64,000 nucleotides of DNA from Chitinophagaceae bacterium. Lineage in GTDB: Bacteria; Bacteroidota; Bacteroidia; Chitinophagales; Chitinophagaceae. The position numbers were made by a program, and so were the translations under genes. Shown here piece by piece: positions 7,908 to 16,830 of this stretch; within the stretch, counting starts at the first letter, position 1, and every line of letters starts with the position of its first letter. Location: assembly GCA_023251255.1 (NCBI GenBank), contig JAHEZD010000024.1:1-64000 (forward strand), given 5' to 3'. The notes under the pieces were generated by a model, which had not been told where the DNA came from, ran no database searches, and worked only from the letters and a program-made list of their open reading frames with translations.

Positions 7908-8411
7908 ATGAAGTCTTTTACAATCTATCGTATCCTAACATATATACTATTGGCTTTTGGATCGATACTTGCATTTAACACAATAGGTACGCTACCTACT
8001 GCATTGGCGAATCCATTGCTTTTAATTATGGTCTTCATTATGGCCTGTGTTCCGTTGTATATTTTCACCAGCAGCTACTTCTTTTTTACTGGGGTACAAA
8101 AGGCCAAGCCTTGTAAGCCCTCATTAAAGGAATGGATAAAGGCCAATGCCATTGTAAGCATCCTATTTGCCGCACTGATGTTTTTATGCTCCTTAGCAAT
8201 TATGGTTGCGTTGACCAATCCGCAAATTTTTACTGAGGCCATGAAACAAATGCCCGCTAACCGGTCACAAGGCCTTACTCCTGTGCAGATACAGGAAGCA
8301 TTTAAAATATTTGCTGCTATTATGCTGCCCTTGAGTATTATACTTGTTGTGCATATTATCCTCACTTTCCGTTTGCTGAAACTGTACAATCATGTTTTCA
8401 ATAAAGCATAA
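7908..8411 (+). CDS. Hypothetical four-helix membrane protein
   Basis: 167 residues. Four hydrophobic segments are visible, at about residues 8-30, 36-60, 80-105 and 138-158. A polar loop between helices 3 and 4 (TEAMKQMPANRSQGLTPVQIQEA) contains no recognisable catalytic motif. I do not recognise the family. The last 20 bp overlap the start of the CDP-alcohol phosphatidyltransferase gene, so the two are probably translationally coupled and may act together in the inner membrane. The upstream region carries the 103-bp tandem duplication. Confidence 0.75.
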   Translation: MKSFTIYRILTYILLAFGSILAFNTIGTLPTALANPLLLIMVFIMACVPLYIFTSSYFFFTGVQKAKPCKPSLKEWIKANAIVSILFAALMFLCSLAIMVALTNPQIFTEAMKQMPANRSQGLTPVQIQEAFKIFAAIMLPLSIILVVHIILTFRLLKLYNHVFNKA

Positions 8412-9000
8412 GATCCCTTTTGCATTGATATTGTTGCGGTTGCTGTTGGCTCCTGTGGTTGTTATTGTTGCTGTTTTTTATCCGGCCCACATTTATTTAA
8501 TAGGTATTGCCTGCTGTGTGGCCATCGTATCCGATGTGTTGGATGGGGTTATTGCAAGGCGTTTGGGCATTGCTACGGAACAACTGAGGATTTGGGACAG
8601 TATTATCGATTCCGTTTTCTGGTTAAGTGCATGTTGGTGTGTTTGGATTTCTTTTCCCCTGTTTGTTTTGCAGTACAAGTGGCTGATCATTGTTTTGGTT
8701 TCCATGGAACTATTGCCAGATATTATTTACCTGTTCCGGTTCGGGAGAATGGGTTGCGCACATAGTTACGGGGCAAAATTTTTCTCCTTGTTCATTTTTA
8801 TACTGTTCTGCTGTCTGTTTTTTGCCAACTACACCGGCATTATATTCTGGATAGCAACGGTATTGGGCATTTTGGCCAATACAGATGAGATTTTAATAGC
8901 CATTTTATTGCCTTCAAGAATTTGTGATGTTCCTAGCAGCTACCATGCAAGATTGATCAGGAAAGGGATTGCGTTTAAGAAGCACAAACTGTTCCACTGA
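8392..9000 (+). CDS. CDP-alcohol phosphatidyltransferase family membrane protein
   Basis: 202 residues and about five or six membrane helices. Enzymes of this family transfer a phosphoalcohol from a CDP-alcohol, or the reverse, in phospholipid synthesis in the inner membrane. The family motif D-x2-DG-x2-AR-x8-G-x3-D-x3-D is visible near residues 45-75 as DVLDGVIAR...LRIWDSIID. All four Asp and the AR pair keep exact spacing, but the second glycine position is Leu. Substrate (glycerol phosphate, inositol, serine or other) cannot be assigned. It overlaps the upstream membrane protein gene by 20 bp. Confidence 0.82.
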   Translation: MFSIKHKIPFALILLRLLLAPVVVIVAVFYPAHIYLIGIACCVAIVSDVLDGVIARRLGIATEQLRIWDSIIDSVFWLSACWCVWISFPLFVLQYKWLIIVLVSMELLPDIIYLFRFGRMGCAHSYGAKFFSLFIFILFCCLFFANYTGIIFWIATVLGILANTDEILIAILLPSRICDVPSSYHARLIRKGIAFKKHKLFH

Positions 9001-9145
9001 TTTTTCCGTTAACAGAAACCTCTTGTCTTGCCCAGAAGATTAACTGAATGACCTAGTTGCAATAGGCAGCTATGAATTGCTGACCTGCTATCCGCTGCAA
9101 GGAGAATCTTGTTAGCAAAAAACAGTTTTAAAAGAAATCCCTAAC

Positions 9146-9215
9146 AATTCTGTTATACTTTTTTTGTTATAAAAAAAATCCTAACAGAATTTTTATGACA
9201 GGTTTCGGTAACCTG
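9146..9215. other. Hairpin pair in the 446-bp gene-free region 9001-9446
   Basis: AATTCTGTTA (9146-9155) pairs with TAACAGAATT (9182-9191). Inside that stem a T-run and an A-run can pair further. A second hairpin, CAGGTT/AACCTG with a 5-nt loop, lies at 9199-9215. Together with the TGACAC array downstream they make 9001-9446 unusually structured. No coding frame is supported there. An untranslated RNA or a regulatory leader is possible but unproven. Confidence 0.5.
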
Positions 9216-9279
9216 CTAATAGGAGCTCTGGATTGTTGGGGCCGCAATTAATTTCCATTATTTTCAAATCTTGAAAAAA

Positions 9280-9382
9280 GTGTCAGTTTTAAGGTGTCAT
9301 TTTAAAAAACAGCATTTTATTTGACACATTTTTGTGTCAAATTTTTTTGTGTCAATTGAATTTGACACTTTTATTTTGACAC
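9280..9382. promoter_or_regulatory. Array of seven TGACAC/GTGTCA elements upstream of rarA
   Basis: The hexamer GTGTCA starts at 9280, 9294, 9334 and 9349, and its complement TGACAC at 9322, 9363 and 9377. Most are 12-15 bp apart. Two pairs form hairpins (TTTGACACA with TGTGTCAAA at 9320-9341; GTGTCAA with TTGACAC at 9349-9368), each followed by T-rich sequence. This fits either a multi-site operator or tandem terminator-like hairpins, 65-170 bp before the rarA start. Confidence 0.6.
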
Positions 9383-9446
9383 ATTTTCTTTTGTGCTGAC
9401 TTAACTAGTTCACCGGCAACCGCTGCAAATTTTATTACTTTACAAT

Positions 9447-10712
9447 ATGAATCCATCAACTCCACTTGCAGAAAGGATGCGTCCAAGAACATTGGATGAC
9501 TTGGCTGGTCAGGAGCACCTTACTGGCAAGGGAAGTATTTTGCGCAACGCCATAGAGCAAGGGAAAATCCCTTCCATGATTTTGTGGGGACCGCCCGGTG
9601 TTGGAAAAACAACCATCGCCCATATTATTGCCAATACACTATCTGTTCCATACTTTCAATTGAGTGCCATCAGCAGTGGCGTGAAAGATGTGCGTGAAGT
9701 GATTGAGGAAGCCAAACAAACATCCCATGCCATCCTGTTTATTGATGAGATACACCGTTTCAATAAGGGGCAACAGGATGCATTGTTGGGGGCTGTGGAA
9801 AAGGGCATCATCACATTGATTGGTGCAACAACGGAAAATCCATCTTTTGAAGTGAACAGTGCCTTGCTCAGCCGTTGCCAAGTATATGTCTTAAAGGGGC
9901 TGGAGGAAAATGATTTAATTAAGCTGCTCCATCAGGCCATTGAAAAAGATGAGGTACTGAAGCAGCAGCAAATTGAACTGAAAGAAACATCTGCACTCAT
10001 TAATATTTCCGGTGGGGATGCAAGGAAATTGCTGAACCTTTTTGAACTGGTGATCACATCGTCCAACAAAAAAGAGATTACCATCACTGATGATTACGTG
10101 ATGAAGGTGGCCCAGCGGAAAGTGGCTTTGTATGATAAAAAAGGTGAGCAGCATTACGACATCATTTCTGCCTTTATCAAGTCCATGCGTGGAAGCGATC
10201 CCAATGGAGCTGTGTACTGGCTGGCGAGAATGATTGAAGGGGGTGAAGATGTAAAGTTCATTGCTCGGCGTATGCTCATTTTTGCCAGCGAGGATATTGG
10301 CAATGCCAATGCCAATGCGCTTTTGCTGGCCAACGCCACTTTTGATGCTGTCAATAAGATCGGTTACCCTGAAAGCAGGATCATTTTAAGCCAGTGTGCC
10401 ACTTATTTGGCTTCATCGGTCAAGAGCAATGCATCGTATGAAGCCATCGGCAATGCTTTGGCAGCGGTAAAACAATATGGTGATTTGCCCGTGCCCTTAC
10501 ATATAAGGAATGCCCCCACCAAATTGATGAAGGACATGGATTATGGTAAGGACTACAAATACTCCCATCTTGGGGAGAACAATTTTTTGGAACAGGAATA
10601 CCTGCCCGATAGAATTGCTGGCAATAAGTTTTATGATCCAGGCAACAATGCTAGGGAAAATGAACTGCGGAAATTCTTGAAGGAAAGGTGGAAGGATAAA
10701 TATGGGTATTAG
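9447..10712 (+). CDS. rarA: Replication-associated recombination protein A (RarA/MgsA), AAA+ ATPase
   Basis: 421 residues, the usual length. A clamp-loader-like AAA+ ATPase that acts at stalled replication forks and gaps with SSB and RecA. Visible motifs are [20 protein letters not shown] at the N-terminus, Walker A GPPGVGKT (48-55), Walker [10 protein letters not shown], sensor 1 [10 protein letters not shown], sensor 2 GGDARKLLN and the MgsA C-terminal tetramerisation domain ([29 protein letters not shown]). It is transcribed alone, with an intrinsic terminator about 75 bp downstream. The region in front of it carries the hairpin and TGACAC array. Confidence 0.96.
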   Translation: MNPSTPLAERMRPRTLDDLAGQEHLTGKGSILRNAIEQGKIPSMILWGPPGVGKTTIAHIIANTLSVPYFQLSAISSGVKDVREVIEEAKQTSHAILFIDEIHRFNKGQQDALLGAVEKGIITLIGATTENPSFEVNSALLSRCQVYVLKGLEENDLIKLLHQAIEKDEVLKQQQIELKETSALINISGGDARKLLNLFELVITSSNKKEITITDDYVMKVAQRKVALYDKKGEQHYDIISAFIKSMRGSDPNGAVYWLARMIEGGEDVKFIARRMLIFASEDIGNANANALLLANATFDAVNKIGYPESRIILSQCATYLASSVKSNASYEAIGNALAAVKQYGDLPVPLHIRNAPTKLMKDMDYGKDYKYSHLGENNFLEQEYLPDRIAGNKFYDPGNNARENELRKFLKERWKDKYGY

Positions 10713-10787
10713 CGAAAATGCACAAATGGCTGCTGGTGCCTATTGAAGCCGGACCAATGAAGCTGGGGGTTAAAGATGATTGGTGCT

Positions 10788-10818
10788 AAATCTACCGTCG
10801 TGTATCGGTAGATTTTTA
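10788..10818 (+). terminator. Intrinsic terminator downstream of rarA
   Basis: A 10-bp stem (AAATCTACCG pairing with CGGTAGATTT) with an 8-nt loop is followed by TTATTT. It lies 75 bp after the rarA stop. Confidence 0.8.
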
Positions 10819-10917
10819 TTTAAGGCATTCTTTGGAAAGGCTAGTATATGCAATTTTCGTTTTCTTATCATCTGCACATTACTCTAAACCGTACATTTAC
10901 TTCAATAAATTGCTTCT

Positions 10918-12444
10918 ATGAATGTTAAAAACTGGATCCTGCTCCCCATTTGTTTGGTAATATTTTCTACGGTTCAACTATCGGCACAAAAAATTACCTA
11001 TTCAGAGCCTGAAAGGGATGATCCCCGTAGCCTCAATTTTGAGATTGTGGGAAAGCTGAATGGCAATTACCTGATTTATAAAAACATCCGCGATGTCCAT
11101 TCCATTTCTGTGTATGATACAAAAATGGTCATGGCAGAGAAGAACAAATTGGATTTCCTCCCAGATAAGATTATCAATGCGGATTTCTTGGCTTATCCCG
11201 ATTTTTTCTACATGTTTTACCAGTACCAAAAAAGGAGCATTGTTTACAGCATGGCCGTAAAATTGGATGCCAGGGGCAAGAAGATGGCCGACCCTGTTCA
11301 GCTTGACACCACTGATATCAGTTTTTTTGCTAGCAATAAAATCTATTCCATTATCAACAGTGAAAACAAGCAAAGGATAATGTCCTATAAAATCAATAGC
11401 AAGAACGACAAGCTGCATGTGGTAACCTCCGTTCTTTTTGATAAGGACCTGAACCTGATACATAAAAGCAGGGTAGGTGTCCAGATGCCTGATAGGAACG
11501 ATTTCCTAACCGAGTTCCAACTGGACAATGACGGGGACCTTGTTTTTGTAAAGCCCTCTGGTACTGCCCAGAACGACAACATTAATAAACTGGTGATGTT
11601 TACCAAACCTGCCAATGCTGATGACGTAGCTTTTGTGGACCTGAAATTGAACAATATCAATCTCGATGATGTGAGTGTGAAGATTGACAATTTCAACAAG
11701 CATTATCTTATCTCCTCTTTTTACAGCGCCAAACGCCGTGGTAATGTGGACGGACTTTATTGTTTTTTGTGGGACAAGCAGAATGGCAAGGAACTGCTTT
11801 CTTCCGCCACTACTTTTTCTGATGAGCTAAGGACCGAGGCCAAGGGTGAGAACAGCATAAAATCCGCATTCAACGATTATTTTGTACGGAACATCATCAT
11901 GAAAAAAGACGGTGGTTTTATTGTGGTTTCGGAATCGGCATATACTTCCACACGTGGTGGGGTCAATAATAGCCGATGGGACTATTTGAATGGCTCGCCC
12001 TATTGGGGAACCAATGATTACTATAGTAACTACTCCTATGGTTATAATTATCCATGGTCCCGGTATAATTCGTTCAATAATATAACACGTTACTATGCTG
12101 ATAATATTGCGGTGGTGAGTTATGATGCCACTGGTAAAATGGAGTGGAGCAATATTGTGAACAAATCGCAGTACGATGACAGCAATGACAATTTTATTGG
12201 TTTCACATTGGCCAACACAGGTGACCAGCTCCATTTCATTTTCAATGTACAGGAAAAAAGGACCATGATGCTGTCTGATCAAAATGTTTCTCCAGAAGGC
12301 CAAATAACCAGGAACCCTACCATGAAAAATTTGGACAAGGGTTATGATTTCATGCCGAGGCTGTCCAAACAGGTGGGAGCAAGACAATTAATTGTTCCGT
12401 GTCAATACAGAAACTATGTTTGCTTTGCAAAAATTGACCTTTAA
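10918..12444 (+). CDS. Secreted hypothetical protein, Bacteroidota type
   Basis: 508 residues with a clear signal peptide (about residues 1-23, ending LSAQ). The mature part has no motif I can name. It is rich in Asn, Asp, Tyr and Lys and alternates hydrophobic and polar residues like a beta-propeller or other beta-rich fold. A Tyr/Ser/Asn/Trp/Gly-rich stretch lies at about residues 345-385 (NGSPYWGTNDYYSNYSYGYN). Probably periplasmic or outer-membrane associated. The DUF6427 membrane protein gene follows after 11 bp, suggesting cotranscription. Function unknown. Confidence 0.8.
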   Translation: MNVKNWILLPICLVIFSTVQLSAQKITYSEPERDDPRSLNFEIVGKLNGNYLIYKNIRDVHSISVYDTKMVMAEKNKLDFLPDKIINADFLAYPDFFYMFYQYQKRSIVYSMAVKLDARGKKMADPVQLDTTDISFFASNKIYSIINSENKQRIMSYKINSKNDKLHVVTSVLFDKDLNLIHKSRVGVQMPDRNDFLTEFQLDNDGDLVFVKPSGTAQNDNINKLVMFTKPANADDVAFVDLKLNNINLDDVSVKIDNFNKHYLISSFYSAKRRGNVDGLYCFLWDKQNGKELLSSATTFSDELRTEAKGENSIKSAFNDYFVRNIIMKKDGGFIVVSESAYTSTRGGVNNSRWDYLNGSPYWGTNDYYSNYSYGYNYPWSRYNSFNNITRYYADNIAVVSYDATGKMEWSNIVNKSQYDDSNDNFIGFTLANTGDQLHFIFNVQEKRTMMLSDQNVSPEGQITRNPTMKNLDKGYDFMPRLSKQVGARQLIVPCQYRNYVCFAKIDL

Positions 12445-12455
12445 TACAAGCAAGC

Positions 12456-13439
12456 GTGGTATTCCTTTTCCGTGATAAATCTGTTGTAAATATTTTTTTT
12501 CTATTGCTGCTTAGCTTGGCGGTACACCTTCATTTTTTTTCTGCACCACCCTTGGTAGTTGCCAATTTGCATGAAGGTTTTATAAGTGAACTGCTCTTAA
12601 AGTATATTAAACCTTTGCCTACGCCCATTCTTGTACTGCTGTACCATGCTTTGTTATTGTTGCAGGCATTCCGTTTGAACAATGCTTTGAACAACCTTAG
12701 GATGTTCCAGCAGCAGGCGTATACTACGGCAATGGCGTATATCCTTTTTTCCGGCTTCTTTGCAGAATGGTGTACCATTTCCCCAGCCCTGATAGCCAAT
12801 ACATTGATCATCTGGATTTTTTTGCAACTTTCTAAGTTGTACAGTCACCCGTCGCCCAAAACCTTACTGTTCAATGTTGGGCTATTAGCAGGTGTTACCA
12901 TTCTTTGTTACCACCCTGCAAGTATTCTGGTGTGCATTACATTTTTTGCATTGGCGGTTGTAAGACCGTTCAGGCCAGCAGAGTGGTTGGTATTGTTGAT
13001 GGGACTGATTGTTCCGTTTTATTTTTTGGGTTCCTATTTGTACCTAACGGATAGTATCGGTCAGCTAAAATTGTACTTGCCCGCTATCAACTTCCATTTG
13101 CCGCTACTTAAAGCAGATGCCTGGTTCTGGGTAAGTTTTTCATCGTTGATTGTATCATTGCTTGCCGGTATTTATTATTGGCAACTGAACAGTGGCAGGA
13201 TAATTATCCAAATCAGGAAGAACTGGGGCGTAATGATGGTGCTGCTATTATTGATGTTGCCCATTCCATTCATTTTCAGGAATGAAAGCATGCATGCTGC
13301 GGTATTGATCCTGGTGCCATTGGCTGCATATACCTCCAATGCCTATCTGTACCCGAAACGGTTACTGCTCCCCAATATTTTGTTCTGGCTTTCTGTAGCG
13401 GTTATCGTACACAATAACTGGCAATTTGTTAAAACCTGA
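12456..13439 (+). CDS. DUF6427-like polytopic membrane protein
   Basis: 327 residues with about nine hydrophobic segments and almost no extramembrane domain. The start is GTG at 12456, 11 bp after the previous stop; no ATG precedes the first helix. Landmarks such as RDKSVVNIF near the N-terminus, FRPAEWLVLLMGLIVPF and the closing ILFWLSVAVIVHN resemble the DUF6427 family found in Bacteroidota. No enzymatic role is known for that family. In related genomes such proteins are often listed near cell-envelope genes; here the neighbours are a secreted protein and purQ. Confidence 0.7.
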   Translation: MVFLFRDKSVVNIFFLLLLSLAVHLHFFSAPPLVVANLHEGFISELLLKYIKPLPTPILVLLYHALLLLQAFRLNNALNNLRMFQQQAYTTAMAYILFSGFFAEWCTISPALIANTLIIWIFLQLSKLYSHPSPKTLLFNVGLLAGVTILCYHPASILVCITFFALAVVRPFRPAEWLVLLMGLIVPFYFLGSYLYLTDSIGQLKLYLPAINFHLPLLKADAWFWVSFSSLIVSLLAGIYYWQLNSGRIIIQIRKNWGVMMVLLLLMLPIPFIFRNESMHAAVLILVPLAAYTSNAYLYPKRLLLPNILFWLSVAVIVHNNWQFVKT

Positions 13440-13554
13440 CCAGTTTTTTAAGGAGCCAACAGTTACCTTTGGCACCTGACCATTTATCAAAAAACAGGGC
13501 TCATTCAATTTATTTGGCTTTGTTCTATTTGTGAAACAATATAAAAGTTAGCTC

Positions 13555-14214
13555 ATGAAATTTGGTGTTGTTGTTTTTCCTGGATCCAATTGTGATAGGG
13601 ACATGCAAGATGCCCTCCAGAGGGACCTGAACAAGGAAGTCATCATGTTATGGCATAAAGATGAGGATATAAGCATGTTTACCACTGATGATTGCATTGT
13701 GTTGCCTGGTGGGTTTTCCTACGGGGATTACCTGCGTTGCGGCGCTATTGCAAAATTCAGCCCAATGATGCAAAGCGTGATTGATTTTGCCAACAAAGGT
13801 GGCAAGGTTTTGGGCGTATGCAATGGTTTCCAGATCCTATGCGAAAGTGGGTTGCTACCGGGCGTGCTGCTACAAAATGCCAACCAGCAGTTTATCTGCA
13901 AAAATATTTTTATCAAGAATGATGCAACTGGTGCCTTGCAAATCCCCATTGCCCATGGTGAGGGAAGGTTTTTTGCAGATGATAGCACATTGGATGAACT
14001 GGAAGCAAACAATCAGGTTATATTCCGTTACTGTGATGGCGAAGGAAATATCAATGCAGAAAATAACCCCAATGGTGCTGTAAGGAATATTGCGGGTATC
14101 CGTAATAAGCAGGGGAATGTATTCGGTATGATGCCACATCCGGAGAGGGCCACATCAACTGCCCTGAGCAATATTGATGGAAAGAAAGTGTTTGAATTAT
14201 TGGGGCTGAACTAA
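13555..14214 (+). CDS. purQ: Phosphoribosylformylglycinamidine synthase subunit PurQ (glutaminase)
   Basis: 219 residues. Class I glutamine amidotransferase supplying ammonia to PurL in the fourth step of purine synthesis, in the cytoplasm. The N-terminus KFGVVVFPGSNCDRDM is typical of PurQ. The nucleophile is in GVCNGFQIL and the His-Glu pair in MMPHPERA. It belongs to the multi-subunit FGAM synthase type (PurQ plus small PurL plus PurS). PurL lies about 8.6 kb downstream rather than next to it, and no purS was found in this window. It is preceded by 115 bp of non-coding sequence. Confidence 0.96.
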   Translation: MKFGVVVFPGSNCDRDMQDALQRDLNKEVIMLWHKDEDISMFTTDDCIVLPGGFSYGDYLRCGAIAKFSPMMQSVIDFANKGGKVLGVCNGFQILCESGLLPGVLLQNANQQFICKNIFIKNDATGALQIPIAHGEGRFFADDSTLDELEANNQVIFRYCDGEGNINAENNPNGAVRNIAGIRNKQGNVFGMMPHPERATSTALSNIDGKKVFELLGLN

Positions 14215-14315
14215 ATTTTTTGATGCCCTGCAGGCAGGTATTTTAACAATACTGGTTGCCGCACAGTTTCTAACATTGTACTCTTTAAATACATCAGTAC
14301 AAAATAGGTTTAACA

Positions 14316-14771
14316 ATGATCAAGAAAATTTACATATCAGCAGTAATAAGTTTGTTTGTTTTTGCTGCATCTGCACAAATGAAGAACCCTGTTACTTGGG
14401 CTTTTGAGGCAAAAAAGAAAACTGCTGACACTTATGAAGTAACCATTACTGCTACTGTGGAGAAGCCTTGGCATATCTATTCACAGAATACAGGTGCCGA
14501 CGGCCCAATACCAACAAAAATTACTTTCAAGGCAAACCCATTGTTGAGCATCACAGGTAAAACAATGGAGAAGGGGAAGCTTGAAAAGTTTTATGATAAG
14601 AATTTCAAAACAAATGTGCTGTACTATGCCAATAGTGTTGTGTTTGTACAAATAGTGAAAATAAAAAATGGCGTGAAGACAAATGTTTCAGGCACTGTTG
14701 ATTATATGGTTTGCGATGATGAGCAATGCCTCCCTCCCAAGAAACAATCATTTGATATTAAGCTCCTCTAA
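14316..14771 (+). CDS. Stand-alone DsbD N-terminal (DsbD-alpha-like) periplasmic domain
   Basis: 151 residues with a signal peptide (about 1-20, ending ASAQ). The rest matches the immunoglobulin-like N-terminal domain of DsbD, with EKPWHIYSQNTG near residue 50 and GTVDYMVCDDEQCLPP near the C-terminus. The two cysteines of that last segment correspond to the redox pair that passes electrons from DsbD to periplasmic substrates. The next gene starts on the last base of its stop (TAATG), so they are translationally coupled. That partner carries its own copy of this domain without the cysteines, so this protein probably supplies the redox function. Confidence 0.88.
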   Translation: MIKKIYISAVISLFVFAASAQMKNPVTWAFEAKKKTADTYEVTITATVEKPWHIYSQNTGADGPIPTKITFKANPLLSITGKTMEKGKLEKFYDKNFKTNVLYYANSVVFVQIVKIKNGVKTNVSGTVDYMVCDDEQCLPPKKQSFDIKLL

Positions 14772-16681
14772 TGAAAAAAATAATTTTGTTGATTTTTCTT
14801 TTTGTGCAGGGCCTTGTAGGTTTTTCACAAGGGGATACATTGTTGCGTTGGAACATTAGCTACAAAAAAATTAGCGGTAACCTCTACCAAGTAACAGCAT
14901 CAACCAAAGTGCCGGAAGGGTGGCACTTATATGGTAACAACAAGGCTGTAGAAGGGTTGACTCCCATTCAGTTTGCAACGGAATTTGAAAATGATGAATC
15001 TATTGGCGAACCGTCTTTCAATAAGCAAGCGGAAATTATTGCAGATCCCCTTTTCAATAAGCAGAAAGTAAATGTTTTTACTGGAGCCATTGAGGTAACA
15101 CAGCAGGTGAAAATAAAAGGTACTGTTCCTGAAAGATTAAAGGGAACAGTGGAAGCCTTTATTGGGAAAGACATGGAATTTGCGCCTAGCAGTTTTCCTT
15201 TTGAGGCAAAACTGGAAGGTGGCGTAGCGGCAAGCGCAGATGAACGAGAATTGAAAATTGCCTCGATTGATGATAAACACCCTTTAAGCGAATGTGGTGA
15301 TAAAGTGGAGAGCAAAGGTTTGCTGATGATTTTCTTTTTGGGTTTTCTTGGAGGGTTAATTGCGTTGCTTACACCCTGCGTGTTCCCCATGATCCCCGTT
15401 ACGGTTTCCTTTTTCACCAAACGCTCACCTAACCACAAACAGGCTATCAAAAATGGTTCGTTATATGGGTTCTTTATTTTCCTGATTTATATCCTGGCCA
15501 GTTTGCCTTTTCATATTATTGGTAATGTACAGCCGGAAATTTTCAATAATATTTCTACCAACCCAACGCTCAATATTATTTTCTTCGCCATCTTCATTGT
15601 GTTCTCCATTTCATTTTTTGGGTTCTTCGAAATTACTTTGCCATCGTCCATTGCAGGCAAGGCAGACAGTAAAAGCGGGCTCAACAGTACAGGGGGAATT
15701 TTTTTCATGGCATTAACGCTGGTCATCGTTTCCTTTTCCTGTACAGGTATCATACTGGGAACCTTGTTGGTAGGAACAGTAAGTGGAGGTGCATGGCCCT
15801 TGACCATTGGTATGGCCGGTTTTGGATTGGCGTTGGCATTGCCATTTGGTTTGTTTGCCATCTTTCCAAACTGGTTACATAAGTTGCCAAAAAGTGGCGG
15901 CTGGTTGGATACAGTTAAAAAAGTATTGGCCTTTGTTGAAGTAGCACTGGCATTGAAGTTTTTGTCCAATGCAGATTTGGTGATGCACTGGGGACTGTTG
16001 AAAAGGGAATTGTTTGTTGTATTATGGATTGCCATCAGCATTGCTTTAACGCTCTACCTTTTTGGATGGCTCAGGTTACCACATGATGGTCCAAAACATA
16101 GTATCCCTTTTGGGAGGAAATTATTGGGCGTTATTGCAATTCTATTTGGTGCTTACTTAACTGTTGGGCTGATCAATTCCAAAAGCGGGAGCCTTAAATT
16201 ATTGAGTGGCATACTGCCCCCATCACATGGAACAGGTTTGCAACCCAATATAGTCAATGACTATGGGAAAGCTTTACAGCTTTCAAGGGAACAGCATAAA
16301 CCTTTATTGATAGACTTTACAGGATGGGCGTGTACCAACTGCCGTAAAATGGAAGAACAGGTTTGGACAGAGCCTGAAGTATATAGCTACATCAAGGACA
16401 ATTTCATTCTTGTTTCATTGTATGTAGATGACAAGCAAAAATTCCCTGTGGAAAAAAGGTTTACCTATAAAGCAAAAACAGGGGAAAAGGAAATTGTAAC
16501 AGTGGGCGATAAATGGGCAACTTTTCAAACGGAGAATTTCACTAAGGCCTCGCAACCTTTATACGCTATTTTGGATAACCAGCAGCGTTTGATGGATTAC
16601 CCCATAGGTTATACACCAACAGCCAAAGAATATCTAACTTGGCTACAATGTGGAAAGAAAACATTTGATGCCAATAAGTAG
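14771..16681 (+). CDS. dsbD: Thiol:disulfide interchange protein DsbD with redox-inactive N-terminal domain
   Basis: 636 residues. Carries reducing power from cytoplasmic thioredoxin across the inner membrane. Layout: signal peptide (1-20); N-terminal DsbD-alpha-like domain (to about 145); eight or so membrane helices (about 178-480) with LTPCVFPMIPVT and FSCTGIILG holding the two membrane cysteines; C-terminal thioredoxin-like domain with GWACTNCRKMEEQ (CTNC). In the N-terminal domain, the segment GTVEAFIGKDMEFAPSSF has Gly and Phe where the preceding protein has its two Cys. The coupled upstream protein probably replaces that redox step. Confidence 0.93.
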   Translation: MKKIILLIFLFVQGLVGFSQGDTLLRWNISYKKISGNLYQVTASTKVPEGWHLYGNNKAVEGLTPIQFATEFENDESIGEPSFNKQAEIIADPLFNKQKVNVFTGAIEVTQQVKIKGTVPERLKGTVEAFIGKDMEFAPSSFPFEAKLEGGVAASADERELKIASIDDKHPLSECGDKVESKGLLMIFFLGFLGGLIALLTPCVFPMIPVTVSFFTKRSPNHKQAIKNGSLYGFFIFLIYILASLPFHIIGNVQPEIFNNISTNPTLNIIFFAIFIVFSISFFGFFEITLPSSIAGKADSKSGLNSTGGIFFMALTLVIVSFSCTGIILGTLLVGTVSGGAWPLTIGMAGFGLALALPFGLFAIFPNWLHKLPKSGGWLDTVKKVLAFVEVALALKFLSNADLVMHWGLLKRELFVVLWIAISIALTLYLFGWLRLPHDGPKHSIPFGRKLLGVIAILFGAYLTVGLINSKSGSLKLLSGILPPSHGTGLQPNIVNDYGKALQLSREQHKPLLIDFTGWACTNCRKMEEQVWTEPEVYSYIKDNFILVSLYVDDKQKFPVEKRFTYKAKTGEKEIVTVGDKWATFQTENFTKASQPLYAILDNQQRLMDYPIGYTPTAKEYLTWLQCGKKTFDANK

Positions 16682-16769
16682 TGGTATTGTATTGACGGGA
16701 TAGGGATCCGGTGTATTTTAGTTAAGTAATACAGCCTGACATTTAGTAAACTAAAAATATCAAAAACAG

Positions 16770-16820
16770 GGTCATAAAAGAATCCCGATAGGAATTTCCT
16801 ATCGGGATTCTTTTATGACC
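16770..16820. terminator. Bidirectional terminator-like inverted repeat with 25-bp perfect arms
   Basis: The arms 16770-16794 and 16796-16820 are perfect reverse complements around a single T. The outer ends are GGTCATAAAAGAATCCCGA and its complement. It lies between the convergent dsbD and Spy-like genes, with A/T runs inside the arms. It is far longer than an ordinary terminator stem. A mobile repeat acting as terminator is possible. Confidence 0.85.
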
Positions 16821-16830
16821 AGAACAAATA

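Noticed and set aside
9280-9382. TGACAC array considered as a CRISPR array
   Set aside because: Repeats of 6 bp with short AT-rich spacers and mixed orientation do not fit CRISPR structure.
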